From contig CAJUNI010000001.1 in NCBI GenBank assembly GCA_910587945.1, forward strand, positions 1-64,000: a DNA stretch of 64,000 nucleotides. The letters run 5' to 3'. How positions within the stretch are numbered: the first letter of the stretch is position 1; every line of letters begins with the position of its first letter. Shown here piece after piece: positions 41,777-51,500 of this stretch. Position numbers and translations under genes: made by a program. This stretch comes from an uncultured Parvibacter sp. GTDB lineage: Bacteria; Actinomycetota; Coriobacteriia; Coriobacteriales; Eggerthellaceae. The notes beneath the pieces are model-generated. The model was not told the DNA's origin. It did not search any database and worked only from the letters and a program-made list of their open reading frames with translations.

Positions 41777-42895
41777 CTAGGATGGGTCAGTGGAGATAAC
41801 ACCGGCAATGGTGCCACCGCCTAGAACCACCTCGCCATCATAGATAACGGCGGCTTGGCCTGCCGCCGAGCGCGTTTGGGGTTGCGCAAAAAGAATCCGG
41901 AGGGTGCCATCTTCTTCCTGGTAGATGGTCGCCTCTTGGGGTTCTTGACGGTAATGGGTTTTGACCTGGCCGTGGAACGGGGAAGAGGGAAGCGACCCTT
42001 CAATGAGATTGACATCGCGCACGATGACGCCCTGGGCGCGAAGCTCAGCTTTCGGTGCTACCCAGAGTGTTTTCGTCGCAGGATCCTTGTCGTAGACATA
42101 GAGCGGCTCGGCATAGGCCACCCCAATGCCTTTGCGCTGGCCAATGGTGTAGTGAATTAATCCTTGATGTGTTCCGCGTTGGGTTCCGTCACGAGTGCAA
42201 ATAGGTCCTGGCTCATAGGCGCTGGCCGCCTGATCTCCCAGCCGCTGCTGGATGAAGCGGGCGTAATCTCCATCGGGCACAAAGCAGATGTCTTGACTCT
42301 CGGGCTTTTCGGCTACGGCCATGGCTTGGTCTTGGGCCAGAGTGCGCACTTCTTCCTTCGTGAGTTCTCCTAAGGGGAACAGCATAGACGCCAGGTCTTG
42401 TTGGGTGATATGGAAGAGCACGTAGCTTTGGTCTTTCGCCGGATCCAAGGCGCGAAGTAACTGCCATCGCCCCGTCTGTTCGTTAAAGCGTCGGCGGGCA
42501 TAGTGGCCCGTAGCCACATAATCCAAGCCGAACTCCTGACGCTTGCGCTGGAGAGCCGCAAACTTGAGATAACGATTGCAATCAACGCAGGGGTTAGGAG
42601 TGTGACCGTCCAGATATTCCTGGCAGAAGTGGTTGATGACCGCTTCATCAAAGGTGCCCCGAAAATTGAACACATGATGGGGAATGCCCAGTCGCTCACA
42701 GACGGCTTTTGCGTCAGCTATATCGTCGCTGGTACAGCAAGAAGGATCCGCCGTGAACCCCTGAGCTTCATCGTGAAGTTTCATGGTGGCCCCAACGCAG
42801 CGATAGCCAGCTTGGGTAAGGAGAAAACCGCAGACGCTCGAGTCCACGCCACCACTCATGGCCACCATCACAGAGGGAACAGTTTGTGCTGTCAA
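41777..42895 (-). CDS. mnmA: tRNA-specific 2-thiouridylase MnmA
   Basis: ATP-dependent enzyme that thiolates U34 of Lys, Glu and Gln tRNAs; 372 residues. The PP-loop is VAMSGGVDSSVCGFLL; the catalytic cysteine pair is provided by NPCVDCNRYLKF and the later SQDICFVPDGDYARF segment. HYTIGQRKGIGVAY and the C-terminal beta barrel complete the family pattern. It sits between a small membrane-protein gene and the transporter gene, all on the minus strand. Confidence 0.96.
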   Translation of the reverse strand: MTAQTVPSVMVAMSGGVDSSVCGFLLTQAGYRCVGATMKLHDEAQGFTADPSCCTSDDIADAKAVCERLGIPHHVFNFRGTFDEAVINHFCQEYLDGHTPNPCVDCNRYLKFAALQRKRQEFGLDYVATGHYARRRFNEQTGRWQLLRALDPAKDQSYVLFHITQQDLASMLFPLGELTKEEVRTLAQDQAMAVAEKPESQDICFVPDGDYARFIQQRLGDQAASAYEPGPICTRDGTQRGTHQGLIHYTIGQRKGIGVAYAEPLYVYDKDPATKTLWVAPKAELRAQGVIVRDVNLIEGSLPSSPFHGQVKTHYRQEPQEATIYQEEDGTLRILFAQPQTRSAAGQAAVIYDGEVVLGGGTIAGVISTDPS

Positions 42896-42961
42896 AGGAT
42901 CACTCGATTTCTCTTTGCCGTTTTATGCGTGGAGCCATTGTACGCCTAGAGGCCAAGAGGG

Positions 42962-43075
42962 TTAGGAACGGTTTCGCTGAGAGAAGGGCTTCTCCACTTT
43001 TGGCATCTGGTGGGCGACAACGGCCCCAATACAACCAAGAACAAGAACGGGGATGATGATCTTGAGAGCTTTCAT
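42962..43075 (-). CDS. 37-residue single-pass membrane protein
   Basis: A small protein with one hydrophobic segment (KIIIPVLVLGCIGAVVAHQM) between a short Lys start and a basic tail (KVEKPFSQRNRS). The ATG at 43075 has a good AAAGGA Shine-Dalgarno, supporting expression. The cysteine in VLGCIG is near the N terminus but is not a convincing lipobox. It lies 66 bp before mnmA on the same strand. No family recognised. Confidence 0.6.
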   Translation of the reverse strand: MKALKIIIPVLVLGCIGAVVAHQMPKVEKPFSQRNRS

Positions 43076-43447
43076 GATGGTTCCTTTCGTCGGGGGTCTA
43101 AGCGAGTCCAGCGAGGTTGGGTACGGGGATCGCTGGGTTGAGTCAGCGGATGCCTTGGTCCCGCTGCTACTTAGGCGGTGCATGGGACCAACCGACCTAT
43201 CTCTTTCGGACGGCTACAACCTCTAGTCTAGAAGGCCTGTCTTGCGTCGGCCTTGCGTGAAACTTACGGTTGTGTCATGGAAGAAGTTTTCCTGAGGGGT
43301 GCATTGGGAGGCGAATCGAGCCGCGGGCCAACGTGAAGCCAGGGGCTTGGATAGGTCCCGTGGGTTGCATTGGCGGCGAAACTTGGCCTCGCTGGAGACG
43401 TCGCTCGTAGTACCATGGGCACCATAGCTGGGGCGAAAGGGGGCCAG
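43076..43447. other. 372-bp divergent gap without assigned features
   Basis: Lies between the small membrane-protein gene and the PucR regulator. It must hold two divergent promoters, but I see no convincing -35/-10 pairs, no RNA gene and no strong repeat. Confidence 0.5.
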
Positions 43448-44599
43448 ATGATCACGGTTCAAGACATAGTGCAACTGCCAGAGTTTGATTCCATCCGACT
43501 GGCCGCTCCCTGCGCTGACTACCTTGAGCGCCCGGTGGTGCGCGCTGCCATCCTTGATCACGAGCCTTTTAGTGGGGAATACGATGTCTTTGTGCCCGGC
43601 GAATTTGTGTTGACCACGCTCGGGTTTGCCCAAAAGGATCCAGAGCTTGCCGAAGAAGCCATCCTGAAAGTGTTGTCTCGAGGCGTGGCGGCGTTGGCTA
43701 TTAAGCCCGTGGCAATGAAGCAGCTTCCCGAGGCCTGCGCTCGCGCCAGCCAAGAAACAGGCGTCCCCGTATTCTTCTATAACGGGCGCTATTCCGAACA
43801 TGTGATCACGGCCATCATGGAAGCCGTGGCCGAAGATGCCAACAATTCTCAAGCTCAGCGCATCATTGGGCAGCTGATTGCGCCCTCAGACGAAATGGCT
43901 GTGCGCACAGCGCTGTTCACGTTGGCGCAAATGACCGGTGCTACGTTTCAGGCGGTAGCGGTTCGCCCTCGTCATGAAGACGAAGCTAATGTGCGCGCGG
44001 CGGGTATGGTGCTCGAGGAGATACTTCAGAGCTATCGTAATCGATGGCCCGATGTGGAAACGGTTCGGGCGGTGCGCTATAGAAATACGCAGCTTGGTTT
44101 GATTTCCTATAAGCGCCCTCCCAAAGAGCTCATTGCCATGTCTGACCCAGACTTGCAACGGCGGATGGCCGAAGCCGGGACTCTCTATTGCGGCATCAGT
44201 TTGGAAATGCCCCTGGGCGAGGGAGACTTGGCGTTGCGCCAAGCCTTGGCTGCGCTCGACTGGGCGGTGGAACAGCAAGAGACTTCGGTGCGGTGGGCGT
44301 CTATGGGTATGGAAGCCTATCGGCGAGCCGTGGCGGCGGATCGCCTGATGGGAGGAACTGCCCGCCTTATGAAAGGGTTCCTCATTCAATACGATGACCT
44401 TCATGAAGGGTGGCTCTTCCAAACAGCTCAAGAGTTTGCGCGTAATTATGGGTCTATTAGCCAAACGGCAGCAGCTCTTTATCAGCATCCCAATACGGTG
44501 CGCTATCGGTTGAAGCGCCTCAAGGAGGTGTTGGGGGTTGAATCTATGAGTGATAGGGAACTGGCAACATTTCTTGCCCTCACCTTCTTTTCGCCCTAA
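43448..44599 (+). CDS. PucR family transcriptional regulator
   Basis: A 383-residue regulator. The N-terminal PucR domain (TVQDIVQLPEFDSIRLAAPC, then FVPGEFVLTTLGFA) is followed by a GGDEF-like middle region and a C-terminal helix-turn-helix (YGSISQTAAALYQHPNTVRYRLKRLKEVLG). PucR-type proteins control purine, amino-acid or osmolyte catabolism. The ATG at 43448 is preceded by AAAGGGGG and matches the family start; an upstream start would add 26 residues. The target is unknown; the small gene downstream is one possibility. Confidence 0.9.
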   Translation: MITVQDIVQLPEFDSIRLAAPCADYLERPVVRAAILDHEPFSGEYDVFVPGEFVLTTLGFAQKDPELAEEAILKVLSRGVAALAIKPVAMKQLPEACARASQETGVPVFFYNGRYSEHVITAIMEAVAEDANNSQAQRIIGQLIAPSDEMAVRTALFTLAQMTGATFQAVAVRPRHEDEANVRAAGMVLEEILQSYRNRWPDVETVRAVRYRNTQLGLISYKRPPKELIAMSDPDLQRRMAEAGTLYCGISLEMPLGEGDLALRQALAALDWAVEQQETSVRWASMGMEAYRRAVAADRLMGGTARLMKGFLIQYDDLHEGWLFQTAQEFARNYGSISQTAAALYQHPNTVRYRLKRLKEVLGVESMSDRELATFLALTFFSP

Positions 44600-44766
44600 G
44601 TGGTGGTGTGTGGTGCTCGGCGCTATGTTCGTGGTGTTTGTGTAAAAGTACAAATAAAGCCAAGAAGCTTCGTAATAATCACGAAGTCCGCGCCGATCTC
44701 TCCTTCTAGACTGTGAGCCACTTCAAAGTTGCTAACAGCCCCGCTACGGTGAATAAGGAGAGAACC

Positions 44767-45027
44767 ATGAAACTGTTTGCAAAAGCCCTCGAAGCTATGA
44801 ACAATGCCAGTGCCCAAGACAGTGCCTATTGCGCGAACTTGGCCAAGCGGTTTGAAGCCATGGGCATTTCTTCGGCTCAGGCCAGTGACGCCATCTGTAC
44901 TCTGATCGAAAAAGAGGCGGTACCTCAGGTGGGGGTTTGGGCGGCAACTCCGTCTATGTTTAACATCAAAACGGAAGCTGCTTCTGCTCCTCAAGGGGAC
45001 TATGAACTGCAAGGAGCCCTCAGCTAG
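44767..45027 (+). CDS. small hypothetical protein
   Basis: An 86-residue, probably helical cytoplasmic protein (MKLFAKALEAMNNASAQDSA, then LAKRFEAMGISSAQASDAIC). No signal peptide, membrane segment or known domain. The AAGGAGAG Shine-Dalgarno and a terminator directly after it support a real monocistronic gene. It lies 167 bp after the PucR gene. Confidence 0.65.
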   Translation: MKLFAKALEAMNNASAQDSAYCANLAKRFEAMGISSAQASDAICTLIEKEAVPQVGVWAATPSMFNIKTEAASAPQGDYELQGALS

Positions 45028-45066
45028 GAACCAAACACCGAAAATTTTTTGAAGCCAGATGTGCCC

Positions 45067-45104
45067 GTGCCCCGACTCGCAAAAGAGCCGGGGCACTGCT
45101 TTTA
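45067..45104 (+). terminator. Rho-independent terminator
   Basis: 12-bp stem GTGCCCCGACTC / GAGCCGGGGCAC with one mismatch and a 6-base loop, followed by TGCTTTTA. Confidence 0.8.
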
Positions 45105-45546
45105 TGGGGGTGAAGTTGCCCGAGCTCTCAGTTGGAATCTAGGAAGGGAACGAGCGTATGTAGACCATGGTTGAGCGGTGCTGACTTCAAAACCTAAATC
45201 GGAAGAATGGATTGAAAAAGTAGGCTCTATCTGGTAGTACACCGTACGCATGTGCTATGAACATTTGATGAATGGGTCTGTTATACGTTGGTTACAAGCC
45301 GCGAAAACACGGAGCGATTCGCCGGGCACCGCTGCCGGTAATGCTGTGTGGAAAGGTCATGAAATAGGGCTCCCATCAGGGCATAAGGTGGTTGTAGGGA
45401 TCCTGAAAACTTGTGGATTGAATGTTGCCAACCTGTTGAAACCTCTACCCTGCGGGCGTAGAATTGATTATTCCTACTTATTCATAGTAGGAGCAGTGTC
45501 TTTACCACTGGATTGAAGATAGGTGCAAATTCGAAAGGCTATAGCC
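45105..45546. other. 442-bp leader region of the giant gene
   Basis: No convincing gene. It contains a small hairpin, CCTACT / AGTAGG at 45473-45491, and ends with the AAAGG Shine-Dalgarno at 45534-45538. The promoter is not recognisable. Confidence 0.45.
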
Positions 45547-48500
45547 ATGAGCGACACCCATCATGACATAAAGAAGTTCAACCATCATACCTTCGCGGGG
45601 GGGGGGTCCTCTCAACGAAGATCTTCCTAATTCCCCCCATGCGCCTACAGGGTTAGGGGAAGAGTTACCACAAACGGCCGAAAGGACTGATTACCGTCGG
45701 CCGGCTAAGCCCTGGGAGAGGGTGGTGTCGGTTGTGATGGCGGTCCTTTTGGCCGTTACTATGTTTGACGCCAGTTCCTTGTCTCCATTAGTGGCAGAAG
45801 CGGCTCCCGAGGAGCCCGCAGTCGAGGCACCCGTCGATGACACTGCTGCCACCGAAGAAGCGCAGTCCGAAGAGAGCGACTCGACGGACCCCGATGCTTC
45901 GGCGACCGAGGAGGGGGAAGAGGCTACTCCGGAGGAGACCGAAGAGACAGCCAAGCCAAAGCTCTCGGAGCTCCAAGGAATTGCCCTTGATCAATCGGCA
46001 CTAGAGACTCTTGCACCCGATGGTCTTATTCCCCTGGACGAGGTAACTCCTGCCTTTGAAGAAGGCACCGGATCACTTGAAGACATCATCATCCCGGCAC
46101 TCAATGTATGGGGTGCTCCTTTGGCTGCAAGTACGGGATATCTGGTTTCTGACCAGCCCCTTCATGTCGCTTTGACCCTTGACGAAGAGGCGCTCAATCG
46201 CGGATTTATCGGAGGTACGGCTGCCGCTGATCGCTTCAATTTCACTATAGAACTGCCCTATGTCTATAAAGCTTCCGAAGATGGAACCCTCGGAGTTACC
46301 GCCTCGGCGGAAGAGTGGATGGTTCGGGCTGCCTTAGCGCAAGCCTACGATGAGACCGCTGACAACGCTACCACAGAAGAAATTCAAAGCGCCGCTGCAG
46401 CGCTCATTGAAACCATGGATCCGACCCAAGCCACCCGTGCGGTATTGCGCAGTAGCGACATTCCCCAAGGCTGGAAACTTTGGCAGCGTCATGGGTCTGG
46501 TTGGTTGCCCTTGACTGCCGATGACCTTGCGGCAGGTATTAGTGGCAAGGTGCTGTTCCGCTATGAGGGCCTTGGGCTCGGTGATTCTGCCGCAGATAAA
46601 GCACTGCAAGAGTCCACGGACGAAGCAGATATTGCCTTACGGGATGCCGTCGTTCCCGGTGCCCTCGATGCTACTTCTCAGCTGCCGGAATTCGAGCTCA
46701 CCGTTGTAGGATCGCTCGACGAAGGTCACAGCATCCCCGTGGTCTGGGGTTATGAGGGTCACTCTTATACCAACAAGGAAGGTGAGGTCACGCTTGGTGC
46801 TGCCCGCCGGGCTGCCGTTGAATCCATCCCCCTTGCTGCAGGGGAGTTTGATGGCCAAGCCGAGCTTTCAGTGGAAGCCCTTGCGGCGCCAAAGGGTTGG
46901 AGCGTCCATGCGCTCACAGTCGCTATTCCCGAAGATGCTCCTCGGGCCCAAGCACTCAATGTGGCGGCGCTCTATCCGGAGCATTTGGCCCTTCGAGACG
47001 ACGCTCGCTTTTATGATGTAACCGCTCTGGAGGCCGAAGCGCTCGTAGAGCTCGATTTCACGGACACGGCAGCCATGGAAGAGGCGGGCGCAACGCCCGT
47101 GGATGCTTCGGTGGTAGCTACGGGTTCCATTTCTGCAGCCCTCGAAGAAGCCGGGGCTATCGAGCCTGGTGAGACGCGCACGTTGGTAGTGGCCGTCCCC
47201 TGGGCAGAGGGCGCTTTCGCCTCGCTGTTGCCGGCCACCGACGACGCATCAGCGCAGGCTCCGGAGAAAACGCTCGTAACCGATGAACAATGGGCCGATG
47301 TCTTTGCCGTGCAGCGTCCGCTTTATGGGGGTGTTCTTCAGAACAAAGCCACCAGCGAAGAGACGCAGTCCGTGCAGGTCCCTGTGGTGTTTGAAGCGGA
47401 GCCGATCTTTGCTCAAGAGGATGACACCATTGCCCTGCGTTTGCGCGAGGAAGTAAATGCTGACGTTACCGATGCCCCCGCGTCCAAGGATGAGCCGGAA
47501 GCCGAGGAACCGAGTGATGCCGAGGAAGGCGACGAGTCCACAACAGAGGAAGATCCTGCCGACGGAAACACGGAGGCAACCGAGGAACCTGCTACCGAGA
47601 TCGCCCCGCGCCCGGAGCCGGTGAAAAACTATGGCATGTATGCCAACGCCCTGGTGGAGCGTCCGCTCTATCGAGCTGCTGGTGCCTACAATCTGGCGGA
47701 CCATTTTAATCCCTACCTGTTCCCGGCCACCACGTTGATGGAATTGCCGGAAACGGAAAACGTTTACATGGTGTCTAAGAGCACCGACGTAAAAGTTCAG
47801 ACAATGATCGAGGTCAACTCCAGCGGTGGCTTCATTGGTGACTTGACCCACCCTATTGAACTCAAGATTGTGGTGCCCTTCATTTATAAAGATGCCCAAG
47901 GCAACGTGCTCACGGCCGATACTGAAGAGGCCTACAAAGAGGCCATGGGTATCACGGGTAATCTTACTCCCGAGCAATGCAATACCATGATGCGCCTCGC
48001 GGCAACACCTCAAGATACGGATGCCGCGGCCTTCTTTGAGGAATGGCGTGTATATGTTTGTCCGAATGGAACCACTGAGGGTATGTATCAGTTTGACCCG
48101 GAGTGGATGGATCCCAACAGCCCTTTGGCCTCTCCGCTCTATGCCGGCAAGGGTCTAACCGGTACCTTTATTTTGCAATACATTGGTGCCGGCGGCATGT
48201 TCAGTAATCAATACAGCGCAGCACCCCAGTTTGATATCAAATTCTTGGGATCCGTTCCCGAAAACACCGCCGCCACTATGAAGGTCGGCGGCAAAGTTAC
48301 CCTCTACACCGACGATAACAACGAACGCCACGAGGGTCTCTATGAAGTGCGACCAGGCGAACTAGATCCGACCTCGGACAAACTTCGCTACATGACCTTT
48401 ATTAAAACGAACCTCGCTTGGGAAACCGATCTTTCCGTCAAATACGACAAAGGTGATCAAAAGCCCCTGCTGTGGGAGCCCATCAACTACCTGGTGTACG

Positions 48501-51500
48501 AGGTACGGATTCGCAACACCTCGGAGGTGGACGACAGTGGCGAAGTAACCCCCATTGATCTGGTGCGGCACAACTTAACCGTTGCCTATGACGGCAGTTC
48601 TGTGGGCGGTGTCCGGCGTCGTGACCTTATGGCCTATATGTTGGACGAGTCTGGGAATGTGGTTCCCGTTACTACCTATGACAGTGACGGCAACATCCTT
48701 ACCGACTTAACAGACGACATCCAAAAAGGGGGTACCTTCATTGGTGTTCCCAATAAGGGTGGCGCTCTCATTTATAACCTGGACGATTTGCGCCAACCGG
48801 GCGATAGCGAAGAGCAGTTGGCTCAACGCATTGCTCAATTCTGGAATACTGCCGATCTCATTTATTTCTCGGATATTGATGATTGGGGGTTAGAAGAAAT
48901 CCCCTATCAAAATCTAGGTCTGAGTGGTCGTATCTCCTTTGTGGATGAGGGGCCTATTGATACGGGGCAAATCTCTACCTATTTAGTAGCTGTTCCTTTC
49001 ACTACCAACATTGCCTACAGCACGAGTGCGGGCGGCACAAAAACCTACGCCACCTTGCCGGCTCGAAACATCTCCACTATTTTCTTTGGTGGTCGTGGGC
49101 TGGATGGATTCCAGTGGTCCAAGGATGATCAGGCGAACAACGGTCAATTCATGCCCGTGAAAGCTACGATGAGTCACCAAAAGCAAGCTTTTGATGAAGA
49201 AACCCAGACCTGGAAAAATGTGGGTCTGGGCCGCATCGGCTATCTTTCTAAGTATCGTCTCAACAACTTCAAAACTCAAGGCAACGTCTATATCTCAGGT
49301 ATCCAAGATGGCTTGGAATATGGTCCGCGCTTGACGGAAACTCTTCCCACCAATTGGGATTTGGACTCCATTGAATTCCACGTGGGCAAATCCGGTGCCG
49401 GCTATGCCGCCAATACTCATTTGGACGAGAATGCAACGGTGGCCACCGGGGCACAAGCCCTGGGCAATTGGTTTGATGCCGATCATGGCCTACTGCAATT
49501 TGAAGTGAGCACCGTACCCTTAGATGATGGTTGGACGGTAGAGGGCGTTGATACTCAATGGGTGTCGCTGCCGTCGTCCATGACCGCCCATTTTGAGGGC
49601 GATGCTAACGGCTATGGCATCTGGAAAATCGGCTCGACCAATGGCCAGAAGTCCATCGCCGATGTGTTGGAGTCTATGGGTTATCAAGCCAAGAGCCGCA
49701 CCAAGATGGTGGCAACGGATCGCCTGGGCTGGTTTACCGGCAACGTTCGTATCCTGTTCGCCCAAGGCTTTGATCCGGGTCTTACCCTTCCGGTAGAGGT
49801 GGTAGTTAACGGTACGATTCGCACGCCCCAAGGCGATGACGCCGGTGGCGCGTTCACCAACAATTCCACGCTCCTCTCCGGTACGCCTCAATGGGTGCCT
49901 CCCATCAACTACTCCGACAATACCCAAGGTCATTGGGGTGCAGCCATTTCTGCGAGCAAAGCGCAGGCTTCCTTGGAGGCCGATGGCCCGGTACAACCAG
50001 GCGTCCATGGTTTTGCTTACAGCTATGCGGAGTCCGAGGGTGGCACCATTACCTATGGCCCCGAAAGCGAAATCAAGGCAGCCCCGCTGGATCAAAATGG
50101 CGGCGGCTTCCTCTTCGCCCTGACCAACAGTTCTCGTTCTCGTATGGAACCGGGCACCTTTACCACGTCGGTATTCTCGGATGCCTCGGATCCGGTGGCG
50201 AAGGGCACCCTCTATGACGAGTGCGAATGCTTCTATCACCGGGCAGGCTATGACGAGGTTACAAATATCACCTGGCCTAATGCTGGCTGGGAGCGCGAAG
50301 GCCACAAAGGCTTTGAGGCCAAGTCCATCATCTTGTCCTCCAACTTCTTGTCTCAAGTTGATGTAACGAGCTTCACCATTCATCCGGTTCATGAGGATCC
50401 CGAAGAGGGAGGCACCGGCCCCGTTGTGCTTTCTCGCGCAGAGCTCGAATCCTACAAAGTGACGGCAGGGAGCGCTCTGGGCAACGCTCATCCCGAATTG
50501 GTAGGTCTTATCTACATCCCCAATACGGTATGGAACTTGCCTGGTTGGAGTGCCACGCCCTTAGAGAATGTAAGCTTCACCTTTGATTCCATCGAAGGAT
50601 CTATTGGTTACGACGCCACCAACCCCGGTGGGGTATCCAATGCGAACAAGAACGTCTTTATTGCGTTCCATGGTATCGCCCATCGATTGGGTGAGCAGGA
50701 CAAGCCGGAAAGCTATCTTCCCATGGGAGCCACGCTGGCTACCAACTACAACGATAGCCGCTATGAGGAAGTGAAGGCCTCGGACGACGCAATTCTCTTT
50801 GGTTCGCTAGCTAACCCCACGCTCTATGCGTTTGGTTTGAGCAACAGCCTGAGCAATACGGGCTATGTGGATATGACCCAAGGCAATACGGCGCTTCAAA
50901 GTGTGTATCTGGGACGCAATCATGCAGGCTTTAGCTTCTATCTCGAAAACGATACGGTCGCTCCCATCTGGGGTGGTACCTTCACCACTTCTCCGATGAA
51001 GTATCAAATTGTGGACGACCCGGTGGTAGGCAAATATCTTGCGGGCTATGACGCCTCCCATATCACGCTGTCGAAGTACCTGTTGGATGTTATGAGCTTG
51101 GACGATCCCAACGCTCCCTTCCTTACTATCAAAGCGTTGGCTTATAACCCCACGACTGACACCGAGACCATCAACACCTATACGTTCACACGCAACCAGC
51201 TCAATGCCTATGTGGGAAAGAGCGCTCACACCTATAAGTACAATGCCCAGCGTCGCTACAATACTGGCTATGTGACGCGAACGGGCTATAACACCACCGA
51301 AAATGTGGTTATCCCGAAGAGCGCCTGGGGCAACAATTACTTCCTCAGTCTTGAATTGAACTACGACTACTTCAAGAAAGAGATCAAGTTCAGCTCCAAC
51401 TACGACGGCTACTCCTGGGATACCGGCCGCTACTACTCTATTTACGAAGACACCATCGTTAATCGTCGACCCACCGTGGCAATCTATGGTGCCGCTACGA

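Noticed and set aside
45250..45516. Open frame of 88 codons in the leader of the giant gene
   Set aside because: No Shine-Dalgarno, unusual composition, no protein-like pattern; better read as untranslated leader.
45515..45560. Partial resemblance to a cyclic di-GMP (GEMM) riboswitch (GGTGCAAATTCGAAAGGC) before the giant gene
   Set aside because: The second conserved half (a GACGCAAAGCC-like stretch) and the P1 stem are missing, and the stretch runs straight into the Shine-Dalgarno and start codon.
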